DNA from: Candidatus Poseidoniaceae archaeon
GTDB lineage: Archaea; Thermoplasmatota; Poseidoniia; Poseidoniales; Poseidoniaceae
Assembly: GCA_029250305.1 (NCBI GenBank)
Contig: JAQXFM010000304.1
Span: forward strand, 1 to 5,150
Length of the DNA: 5,150 bases
Reading direction: 5' to 3'
Shown: positions 1 through 5,150 of the stretch, piece by piece
Position numbering within the stretch: the stretch's first letter is position 1
Layout of the letters: every line of letters starts with the position of its first letter
Position numbers and translations under genes: made by a program
The notes under the pieces: generated by a model
Databases searched by the model: none
Seen by the model: only the letters and a program-made list of their open reading frames with translations
What the model was told of the DNA's origin: nothing

Positions 1-449
1 CCCTTGCGTCCATCATCAGATTTCTTCGAGGGGAGCGTCTTCTTCGCTGCGGATGTGGCTTTTGAAGCGGTCGTTTTCGCAGTTTCCGTTGCTTTTGAGG
101 CAGTTTTCTTCGCTGCAGTCTTCGCCTTTGAAGCAGTTTTCTTGGAAGCAGCCGCTGTTTTCTGGGCAGTCGATTTTGCTTTGGAGGCCGCAGTTTTCGC
201 AGCGGAGGTGGCTTTCGTAGCTGTGGCCTTCGTAGCCTTCTTTCCTTTTTCAGCAGCCTTTGCTGCGGCGCCGACCTTTTTGGCGACAGCAGCGCTCAAA
301 CCAGCGTCTTGCAGTTTCTTTGCACCAGCACCAGCCACCTTGCTAACAGAATCTAATTTCGCAGCGACCAGTTTCTTTGCAGTAGCAGCACCAATTCCTG
401 GCAGTGCAGTTAACGCTTCAATCTTGGAGGAACTCTTCTTGGTAGCCAT
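1..449 (-). CDS. Helix-hairpin-helix protein with Lys/Ala-rich H1-like repeat tail (C-terminus cut by window edge)
   Basis: The minus strand reads open from an ATG at 449 to the left edge, giving 149 codons with no stop. Residues 10-66 resemble a tandem helix-hairpin-helix module: the first hairpin is LPGIG (16-20) followed by a helix with AKKL, and the second is around DAGLS (48-52) followed by AVAKKV. Such modules bind the nucleic-acid backbone without sequence specificity. From about residue 67 the protein is almost entirely Lys, Ala, Ser and Thr, arranged in 11-residue units of the type TASKAKTAAKK, as in histone H1 C-terminal tails. Family is uncertain. It could be a stand-alone chromatin-like or DNA-binding protein, or the N-terminal extension of a ribosomal protein: haloarchaeal L32e carries a helix-hairpin-helix extension, and the last visible residues (KKSDDGRKG) could lead into a core domain outside the window. 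The gene is divergent from the one at 553. Coding is certain on composition; function is only inferred. Confidence 0.8.
   Translation of the reverse strand, partial: MATKKSSSKIEALTALPGIGAATAKKLVAAKLDSVSKVAGAGAKKLQDAGLSAAVAKKVGAAAKAAEKGKKATKATATKATSAAKTAASKAKSTAQKTAAASKKTASKAKTAAKKTASKATETAKTTASKATSAAKKTLPSKKSDDGRK
39..224 (-). repeat. Degenerate 33-bp (11-codon) tandem repeats inside the helix-hairpin-helix gene
   Basis: In the minus-strand protein, residues 76-86, 87-97, 105-115, 116-126 and 127-137 align as 11-residue units with the pattern T/A-A-S/T-K-A-x-x-x-A-K/Q-K/T. One shorter 7-residue piece (98-104) breaks the series. The last three units are the cleanest: TASKAKTAAKK, TASKATETAKT and TASKATSAAKK. 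At DNA level the units are degenerate, so the series is old or diversified rather than a fresh expansion. An 11-residue period corresponds to about three helical turns and would place Lys residues on recurring faces of a helix when bound to nucleic acid. Confidence 0.7.
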
Positions 450-552
450 TGTCTCACTTGCTTCGCCATAGTGAGGGACGCACTTCAATTCTTCTCCTAA
501 GCATCGCCCGTCAAGGCGTTGGATTGATGCGTTGGACGGTTGACCACAGGTC
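450..552. other. Divergent intergenic region between the helix-hairpin-helix gene and the 293-residue gene
   Basis: These 103 bases lie between two divergent start codons and should hold the promoters for both genes. I do not see a clear archaeal BRE/TATA element on either strand. The only visible structure is an 8-base direct repeat GCGTTGGA at 516-523 and 529-536, flanked by a short inverted pair CCGTC (509-513) and GACGG (535-539). This could be an operator or chance. The 293-residue gene has only a weak CAGGT upstream of its ATG, so either transcript may be leaderless or have a short leader. Confidence 0.4.
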
Positions 553-1434
553 ATGACGGGAGGCGGGTTGAGCAACACAACCACGCGCGTCGTTGCCCAA
601 GTCCATCGAGCGAATGCGAGCCATAAAGTTGAACATTCAACCAATTTATTGAGGCCAAAAGGCTACTCATTACCCAGCAATGCCGTGTACCTCGGTGATG
701 TTGCGATTGCCTTGCTTGCAAACCTCTCCCAGCCAGAGACCCCTGAATTTTCTCATCCGCCGGGGTTCAATGAGCAAAAATGGATGTTCTCAACACAAAG
801 TGGAACTCTGCAGGTGAACGTTGAATCCCATGCATATTGGGGCCTTGGCTTGTTCAATTCAGGCTACCTCAATGTGATCGAAATAACGGGCCCTCATGAG
901 CATCGCATGCGTTTGTTGTACGATTTACGAGCCTCCGTTGGGCGTAATTTGTGGGAGTTCAAACATCGCAACAGTGCCGGGAAGTGGATGGCAAAGCATT
1001 GCCATGGCGCTACCATCGACGGCAATGAAACAACTTGGCTTGAGGCATTGGCATCTGCTAAGGGCACCTTCGTGTCGTCCATTGAAATCCTTGAGCAGCG
1101 AATGTCTGGTGTGGAAAAAAGGATGCAAGAGTCCGATGAAGCTTCAGATTTCGTACTCGAAAAAGCCCAAGTCGCCCTCACTGCTGCGGAACTGGACATT
1201 GGCATGGCTCGCAAAGCGCTTGCTGAAGAAAACGCGCCTGGCTTAGAACGCGCCTTGGCGCGAGCCGAGGCCGCCTTGATTGAAGCAGATCCAAGCACAG
1301 GCCTATTGACGTCTGAGTATGATGCATCAGCGCCCACTGGCCTCTCGTTAAGGGCGGACGATTCGCCACCAGCGGTCGCTTTGTCGGAACTTGAAATCGT
1401 GGACCTTACCTCTTCAATCAACGAAGAAGAGTGA
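553..1434 (+). CDS. Hypothetical protein, 293 aa, soluble, with helical/coiled-coil C-terminal half
   Basis: I do not recognise the family. The first 165 residues look like a globular mixed domain with no signal peptide or membrane segment. They include aromatic stretches (ESHAYWGLGLF at 91-101) and a cluster of His residues: HEH at 115-117, H138 and HCH at 149-151. Residues 172-246 are strongly helical, with heptad-like spacing in 172-197 and Ala/Glu/Arg-rich helices after that (AELDIGMARKAL, then LERALARAEAAL). The second pair resembles a TPR-like or coiled-coil hairpin. The last 45 residues are acidic and probably disordered, ending in EEE. The ATG at 553 is the first usable start; the TTG six codons in is less likely. 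The gene is followed after 66 bases by the Sec61-beta gene on the same strand, so co-transcription is possible. A long antisense frame lies opposite it but has poor composition. Confidence 0.8.
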   Translation: MTGGGLSNTTTRVVAQVHRANASHKVEHSTNLLRPKGYSLPSNAVYLGDVAIALLANLSQPETPEFSHPPGFNEQKWMFSTQSGTLQVNVESHAYWGLGLFNSGYLNVIEITGPHEHRMRLLYDLRASVGRNLWEFKHRNSAGKWMAKHCHGATIDGNETTWLEALASAKGTFVSSIEILEQRMSGVEKRMQESDEASDFVLEKAQVALTAAELDIGMARKALAEENAPGLERALARAEAALIEADPSTGLLTSEYDASAPTGLSLRADDSPPAVALSELEIVDLTSSINEEE

Positions 1435-1462
1435 TTGAGGGCGAAATCCTTCTCCGCGTCGC

Positions 1463-1477
1463 GTTGATAAAGGGGTG
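1463..1477 (+). promoter_or_regulatory. Possible TATA-like element upstream of Sec61-beta
   Basis: In the 66-base gap before the Sec61-beta gene, GTTGATAAAGGGG contains TTGATAAA, a partial match to the archaeal TATA consensus, about 30-35 bases before the ATG at 1501. That distance would suit a leaderless or very short-leader transcript. The match is weak and the upstream purine-rich BRE is not evident. Read-through from the 293-residue gene is equally possible. Confidence 0.2.
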
Positions 1478-1500
1478 GCATCTCGCAAGGATTGGTTCAC

Positions 1501-1692
1501 ATGGCGTCTAAGAAGAAATCCGATGGCAGCGGAATTCAGCAGGCTGCAGGTCTCATTCGATATTTCGATGAAGAATCTGAGGATGCATGGAAGATTACCC
1601 CTGGCCAAGTTTACTTCGCTTGCATTGGTCTTGCGACCTTCTTTTACCTCGTCAACCTCGGTGTTGTCGGAGCAATCATCGACCTCTTCTGA
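1501..1692 (+). CDS. secG: Preprotein translocase subunit Sec61-beta (archaeal SecG), 63 aa
   Basis: This is the small, single-span subunit of the archaeal SecYE-beta protein-conducting channel in the cytoplasmic membrane, equivalent to eukaryotic Sec61-beta and not homologous in sequence to bacterial SecG. The sequence has the family order: a short Lys-rich start (MASKKKSDGSG), the conserved AGLIRYFDEE segment (16-25), a short polar linker with KITPGQV (31-37), and one hydrophobic C-terminal span (about 37-60) ending almost at the stop, as in a tail-anchored protein. The length is normal for the family. I chose the ATG at 1501 over the TTG at 1492, because the MASKKK start is typical and an AAGG at 1487-1490 sits 10 bases before the ATG. 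No other sec gene is in the window, so it stands apart from secY, as is common in archaea. It converges with the 118-residue gene across 10 bases. Confidence 0.92.
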   Translation: MASKKKSDGSGIQQAAGLIRYFDEESEDAWKITPGQVYFACIGLATFFYLVNLGVVGAIIDLF

Positions 1693-1702
1693 GGCGAAAC
1701 GC

Positions 1703-2059
1703 TCACAGTGGCTGAATCATCACGATTCGCTGTTCTTTGATGGCCATGCACTTGGCGACCTTCATGGCTGTTTCCATGTCGGTCGTGGCGCCAATGACTC
1801 TCTCACCTTCAGCTTCGTGAAGAATGAGTTTGTGAGTGAGGTTGTGCAGCACGCCTTCTTCGATGCGCTCGAAGACCCAGTGTTCGTTTTCGATCCGAAC
1901 CATGGCGGGGATTTCGACCAACGGTCCCATCGCTTCACCAATTCGTTCAGTACGGGTCTTAGGGCCACGAAGGTCGCGTAGAGGGCTCCAATTACGTCGT
2001 CGGACGTGTGTTTTGATTCTCTTGTTCTGCTCAACGCCTTCTCTAAATGCACGTGCCAT
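1703..2059 (-). CDS. Hypothetical protein, 118 aa, basic N-terminus
   Basis: I do not recognise this family. The first 40 residues are strongly basic (Arg/Lys-rich, including HVRRRNW at 18-24 and RGPKTRTERIG at 31-41), which would suit RNA or DNA contact. Residues 45-118 look like a small alpha/beta domain: a strand-like segment at MVRIENEHWVFERI (53-66), another around HKLILHE (76-82), a helix at METAMKVAKCMAI (95-107) and a final strand at RIVMI (111-115). No membrane span, signal peptide or Cys cluster is present. The ATG at 2059 is the only sensible start; no strong Shine-Dalgarno precedes it. It lies 96 bases downstream of the membrane-protein gene on the same strand and could be co-transcribed with it. 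Overlapping frames on the plus strand (1475-1981) and in another minus frame (1762-2139) were judged shadows, but the choice among them rests on composition and layout only. Confidence 0.68.
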   Translation of the reverse strand: MARAFREGVEQNKRIKTHVRRRNWSPLRDLRGPKTRTERIGEAMGPLVEIPAMVRIENEHWVFERIEEGVLHNLTHKLILHEAEGERVIGATTDMETAMKVAKCMAIKEQRIVMIQPL

Positions 2060-2155
2060 AAGGGTCCCATCCCATGAAATCCGAGGATTCCATTTGCGAG
2101 GCTTCCTGAATCGCTAATAAGAAGCGCGACGATGAACACCCCAAAAAGGGCTGTT

Positions 2156-3511
2156 TTACGGGGTTGAGTTCGATGCTGTTGGGTTGTGAACCATCATGCC
2201 AATGAAAGCCACAAGAAGCGCAGGAATGGCAAGGATCAACGCCGGAAAGAGCGTGGCTTGCGCCATCATTGGAATTGCTAAACCAGCGACGGTCATGACC
2301 ACCAACGGTGCGATGACGAAGCCTACCTGTGGCGTTCGCACATCGGACTCGACAATCCATGGAAGCACCAATGTCCAAGCAAGGGCGAGCCAAACGCCAG
2401 GAAGAATGTAGGCTGTCATCGGTGAAAACGCCATGAGCACCATCGGTATGAACAAGGCCATGCTTCTCAACCACCATGCCTCTGGACGGGGGGCAGCATC
2501 GAAGCCGAGCGTTGGCATAAATTGGGAGAGGAGCATGGCGCCAAGCACGGCAGCACAGGCCCAGAACGCGTACAGATTGGCCCCGGTTGCCGTGGCGAAA
2601 AGAGACGTGGAGTTGAGCAACAGACAAGCGCTCAACAACATGAGTGCTGCGCATACGACAAACATCGCAATGAGTGCGAAGCTCCGTCGTTCGCCGTACA
2701 AGAGCCTGCTCTCTATTGTTCTCGATGGTCGAATGATGAGGGTAAGAGAAACCGCGGCATGAATGGCCATCAAGAGCACAATCGCCTCCGTACCCACCGA
2801 AGGATCGTCGAGCCAAGCAGTCCAAGTGACGGGGTTGGTTGAGATCCAAATCAAGGCGATGATAAGCAGCAGGCCATTCTTCATCGAGGCCTTTCGTGCA
2901 AGAGTGGAAAAATCAGCATTGATGCTGTAGGTACTCGATGCTGCAAACAATTCACCAGAAAACATCACCATGAGTGCAAAAAGGATGGGCAACAGGGCCC
3001 CCGAGAGGGATGGAGGTTGCAATATCCCCTGTTGAGGAAGAGGCTCAGTCGCAATGTATGCCTGTTCAGGAAACAGGAGTCCCAAGGTCATCAAGAGGCA
3101 AATTGCTGTGAAATTCATGATTCGATGCCGTGCTACGTTTGCAGCCTTTTCTCCAAGAAGTTGAAGGCTTGGAAGTCGATGGGCGCAGGCAGCAAAAACG
3201 ACCATCACCAACGCTGCGGCTTCGTATCCAGCCTGGCCCGTAAGCACGACCCTCAACCGTTCACCGAGGGAAGCGTCTTGCGGAAGGTACTGCAACACTT
3301 CCATGTGGGTTGTATCAAGCTGCATGATTGAGAAAAACCGGTGAAGCAGTAAGAATCCAAACATCACAGGGGGCATCCATCGGACCACTGAGCCAACCAG
3401 TGACTGGGCACGTTCCTTCTCAATGGATGCAATCGCTAACCACGAGCACAACACCAACGCCAATGTTGGGAAAAACCACGGGAAGGTGTCGCCCAACATT
3501 ACGCTAACCAC
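2156..3511 (-). CDS. Hypothetical multi-pass membrane protein, 451 aa
   Basis: The protein is highly hydrophobic throughout. I count about 13 likely membrane segments, roughly at residues 11-30, 45-63, 96-111, 131-149, 170-190, 213-230, 241-260, 278-299, 310-331, 348-365, 368-387, 396-415 and 420-441. Polar loops include residues 64-95 and 191-210, and basic patches such as HRLP (111-114), RKASMK (206-211) and YGERR (272-276) could help to set topology. I see no transporter signature, ATP-binding motif or catalytic motif that would assign a family, so the substrate is unknown. The start is GTG at 3511, not the ATG at 3499: the minus strand has AAGGAG (complement of 3521-3526) 9 bases before the GTG, which is good Shine-Dalgarno spacing. 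The gene is divergent from the methyltransferase gene across 59 bases. Length and hydrophobic pattern make it a real gene; the function is open. Confidence 0.85.
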   Translation of the reverse strand: MVSVMLGDTFPWFFPTLALVLCSWLAIASIEKERAQSLVGSVVRWMPPVMFGFLLLHRFFSIMQLDTTHMEVLQYLPQDASLGERLRVVLTGQAGYEAAALVMVVFAACAHRLPSLQLLGEKAANVARHRIMNFTAICLLMTLGLLFPEQAYIATEPLPQQGILQPPSLSGALLPILFALMVMFSGELFAASSTYSINADFSTLARKASMKNGLLLIIALIWISTNPVTWTAWLDDPSVGTEAIVLLMAIHAAVSLTLIIRPSRTIESRLLYGERRSFALIAMFVVCAALMLLSACLLLNSTSLFATATGANLYAFWACAAVLGAMLLSQFMPTLGFDAAPRPEAWWLRSMALFIPMVLMAFSPMTAYILPGVWLALAWTLVLPWIVESDVRTPQVGFVIAPLVVMTVAGLAIPMMAQATLFPALILAIPALLVAFIGMMVHNPTASNSTP

Positions 3512-3520
3512 AGGGGTTCA

Positions 3521-3526
3521 CTCCTT
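3521..3526 (-). promoter_or_regulatory. Shine-Dalgarno site that supports the GTG start of the membrane protein
   Basis: Read on the minus strand this is AAGGAG followed by TG, matching the archaeal anti-Shine-Dalgarno sequence. Nine bases separate it from the GTG at 3511, whereas the in-frame ATG at 3499 would be 21 bases away. It therefore favours the GTG start. Confidence 0.55.
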
Positions 3527-3549
3527 GAGCATGGCGGAAGCAACATAGT

Positions 3550-3555
3550 GAGGTG
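3550..3555 (+). promoter_or_regulatory. Possible Shine-Dalgarno site for the methyltransferase gene
   Basis: GAGGTG matches the archaeal anti-Shine-Dalgarno sequence well but is 15 bases before the ATG at 3571, which is long. An in-frame GTG at 3553 overlaps the site and so is unlikely to be the start used. The frame is closed by TGA at 3526-3528, so no start further upstream is possible. Confidence 0.3.
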
Positions 3556-3570
3556 GCCGAACCCCAAACC

Positions 3571-5150
3571 ATGTCGCGGGGGGAATGGCAAGACCAAGAC
3601 CTCCTCGCTGTGGCAAAGGATACGCCTTTGTCGAGGTTGGCAGCAAACCTCGGTCTCAACGTAGATGAGTGGCTCACCTATGCTACAGAGCCGTTGCCTG
3701 AAACCTTCCGAATTACACCAGGGCGATACGATCGAGCCTGGACTGAATCCATTCTTCGATCGATTGGTGGCGCACCAATTCACTGGGCCAAGGATGGTTT
3801 TGCTTGGCAGATGCCATTTGCCCGTGGCCAAGCTCCTGACGCTCAGGCAAAACACATCATGGCCTTGCTCCATGAATCAGGCCGCATCACTCGCCAAGAG
3901 GCCGCCAGCATGCTTCCAGTGCTTGTCTTGAACCCACGTTCAGATGAACTGATCCTCGACATGTGCGCGGCTCCCGGGTCAAAAGCAACACAAATTGCTG
4001 AAGCAATCCACCCAAACGGTGTGGTCGTGGCCAATGAACCGGCTTCCGGCCGCGTCAACATGCTTGTGTCCAATCGAGGCCGTCTGGCGATTTCGAACAT
4101 GCTCATCAACCAACAGGATGGCCGTCATCTTGGACGAATCCCTCCACCAGGTTATGACGGAATCGTAACAGATGTACCGTGCACAGGTTCTGCAACATCT
4201 CGAAAGAATCGCAACGTATGGTGGAAATGGTCGCCACGAGACGGTCGAAGTATGTTCAATCTGCAGGTGGAAATCGCCTACCGAGGGGCTATGTTGCTGC
4301 GTCCAGGCCATGATTTGGTCTACTCGACGTGCAGCTTAGACCCGTGTGAAAACGAGGCTGTCGTTGCGGAACTGCTTCGTCGTGCGCCTTGGCTTGAACT
4401 CGTTGAAATTGATCGTTCGAACCTCGAGGGATTGACCCTCCACCCCGGCCTTCAAACGTGGGATATTCTGGACCAAGAGGGTCACCCATACGCAGGCAGC
4501 GATGCACTTTCAGCCCCTTCGATTAAGCCATCCCATTTCGCTCCAAGTCAACGGCAAATGATGGCAGAACAACTTGAACTTGAACTTGATTCAGCCTTAG
4601 AAAATTCGATTGAAGCAAGCCTTGTTCACTGCATTCGTTTGTACCACCAAGACAACGATACGGGGGGCTTCTTCGTGGCTCAACTCCGTCATAAGCCAGA
4701 GGCAACACCGGAAAACGTCGCTCGAAGTTTTATTCCTAAGCGCTACCAAAATCCCGACTCTGGTTGGGTTCCAAAAGTGCTTGATGTCCCTCAACCAAAC
4801 CGCCACTCCATCTTCCCCGCCCCCCAGCCAATTGTCGACGAAGTTCAGGAACGGTACGGCCTCAACGACGCCGAATGGTCATGGTGGCACCGCGGAAAGC
4901 GATTGAACATCGCACCAAAATTAGTCGAAGATCGAATCTTCAATCGCCAGTGTCCGAACAAAAAAGGCAACTTGTCACCAGCAGGCACCTTCCATCCACT
5001 GAAACTCATTCATGTTGGGTTGCCGGCTTTTACCCAAAAGAGGAAGATTTGGCGCTCTCGTCAAGAATCCGTTCCCGCGCTCCGTGCCTTGATCACAGCG
5101 CCAACACCGGTCCTGAAAATCGAGGTTCTCAAACGGATGCTCCAAGGCTG
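3571..5150 (+). CDS. NSUN2/Trm4-like tRNA (cytosine-5)-methyltransferase, SAM-dependent (C-terminus cut by window edge)
   Basis: The frame is open from ATG 3571 to the right edge: 526 codons with no stop. It belongs to the NOL1/NOP2/Sun RNA m5C methyltransferases, which methylate cytosine C5 using S-adenosylmethionine. Trm4/NSUN2 members act on tRNA. Visible in order: an N-terminal segment with PLPETFRIT (41-49), SGRITRQEAASM before the fold, motif I DMCAAPGSKATQ (from 130), an acidic ribose-binding position in VVANE, motif IV DVPC with Cys204, and motif VI YSTCSLDPCENEAVV with Cys254. Cys254 should be the nucleophile and Cys204 the residue that helps product release. Their 50-residue spacing equals that of Cys271/Cys321 in human NSUN2 as I recall it. 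The catalytic domain closes with TGGFFVAQL (364-372). A linker and a second domain follow, including RYGLND (428) and HPLKLIHVGLPAF (475), which resemble the NSUN2 C-terminal region. Motif IV continues as TGSATSRKN instead of the usual SGDGTMRKN. Confidence in family is high; the exact tRNA position is not determined. Confidence 0.93.
   Translation, partial: MSRGEWQDQDLLAVAKDTPLSRLAANLGLNVDEWLTYATEPLPETFRITPGRYDRAWTESILRSIGGAPIHWAKDGFAWQMPFARGQAPDAQAKHIMALLHESGRITRQEAASMLPVLVLNPRSDELILDMCAAPGSKATQIAEAIHPNGVVVANEPASGRVNMLVSNRGRLAISNMLINQQDGRHLGRIPPPGYDGIVTDVPCTGSATSRKNRNVWWKWSPRDGRSMFNLQVEIAYRGAMLLRPGHDLVYSTCSLDPCENEAVVAELLRRAPWLELVEIDRSNLEGLTLHPGLQTWDILDQEGHPYAGSDALSAPSIKPSHFAPSQRQMMAEQLELELDSALENSIEASLVHCIRLYHQDNDTGGFFVAQLRHKPEATPENVARSFIPKRYQNPDSGWVPKVLDVPQPNRHSIFPAPQPIVDEVQERYGLNDAEWSWWHRGKRLNIAPKLVEDRIFNRQCPNKKGNLSPAGTFHPLKLIHVGLPAFTQKRKIWRSRQESVPALRALITAPTPVLKIEVLKRMLQG

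Noticed and set aside
4..471. Plus-strand frame of 155 codons rich in Ala, Phe and Val that looks like a repeat membrane protein.
   Set aside because: It is the complement of the Lys/Ala repeat tail on the minus strand: AAG/GCC codons read backwards give Phe/Leu and Ala. The minus-strand protein has a sensible domain, so the plus frame is a shadow.
894..1481. Minus-strand frame of 195 codons opposite the 293-residue gene.
   Set aside because: Low-complexity Ser/Ala/Arg composition with no domain; it mirrors the helical part of the plus-strand gene.
1714..1728. GAATC-ATCAC-GATTC small inverted repeat near the convergent gene ends.
   Set aside because: The stem is five pairs and lies inside the 118-residue coding sequence; chance is the simplest explanation.
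1475..1981. Plus-strand frame of 168 codons spanning the Sec61-beta gene and the 118-residue gene.
   Set aside because: It overlaps Sec61-beta in another frame and is codon-aligned antisense to the 118-residue gene, which explains its plausible look. Sec61-beta is firmly identified.
1762..2139. Minus-strand frame of 125 codons with a hydrophobic start (MFIVALLISDSGSLANG), possibly a secreted protein.
   Set aside because: It overlaps the 118-residue gene for most of its length, and its second half reads as shifted coding sequence. The choice is not certain, but the 118-residue frame gives the more protein-like sequence and ends neatly beside Sec61-beta.
2137..2155. CCCC-AAAAA-GGG stretch downstream of the membrane-protein gene as a possible terminator.
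   Set aside because: On the minus strand it gives a run of only five T with a three-base flanking pair. This is too weak to call a terminator, and the next gene on the same strand may be co-transcribed.
2043..2849. Minus-strand frame of 268 codons rich in His, Cys and Arg.
   Set aside because: It lies in another frame of the membrane-protein gene; the His/Cys/Arg bias comes from shifted reading of hydrophobic codons. No domain is visible and it overlaps two better genes.

Overview
The window looks like ordinary, gene-dense chromosome from an archaeon. A marine Euryarchaeota/Thermoplasmatota lineage of the Poseidoniales (Marine Group II) type is my best guess. The domain call rests on a 63-residue Sec61-beta type translocon subunit, which bacteria lack, and on an RNA cytosine methyltransferase of NSUN2/Trm4 type. 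The lineage call rests only on overall style (balanced base composition, short intergenic gaps, lineage-specific unknown proteins) and is tentative. I see no insertion sequence, CRISPR array, tRNA, rRNA, phage gene or other sign of a mobile region.

Layout, left to right. (1) 1-449, minus strand, cut by the left edge: a basic protein with a tandem helix-hairpin-helix domain and a Lys/Ala/Ser/Thr tail built from 11-residue repeats. (2) 450-552: a short divergent intergenic region. (3) 553-1434, plus: an unrecognised 293-residue soluble protein with a helical, partly coiled-coil second half. (4) 1501-1692, plus: the Sec61-beta/SecG gene. (5) 1703-2059, minus: an unrecognised 118-residue protein that ends 10 bases from the Sec61-beta stop, so the two genes converge. 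(6) 2156-3511, minus: an unrecognised membrane protein with about 13 hydrophobic segments. (7) 3571 to the right edge, plus, with no stop in the window: an NSUN2/Trm4-like tRNA m5C methyltransferase, divergent from the membrane-protein gene across 59 bases.

The genes do not form one obvious pathway. The clear functions are protein secretion (Sec61-beta), tRNA modification (the methyltransferase) and nucleic-acid or ribosome binding (the helix-hairpin-helix protein). The most interesting points are the end-to-end similarity of the methyltransferase to eukaryotic NSUN2, including the region after the catalytic domain, and the histone-H1-like repeat tail on a helix-hairpin-helix module. I found no convincing evidence of a new multi-gene system.
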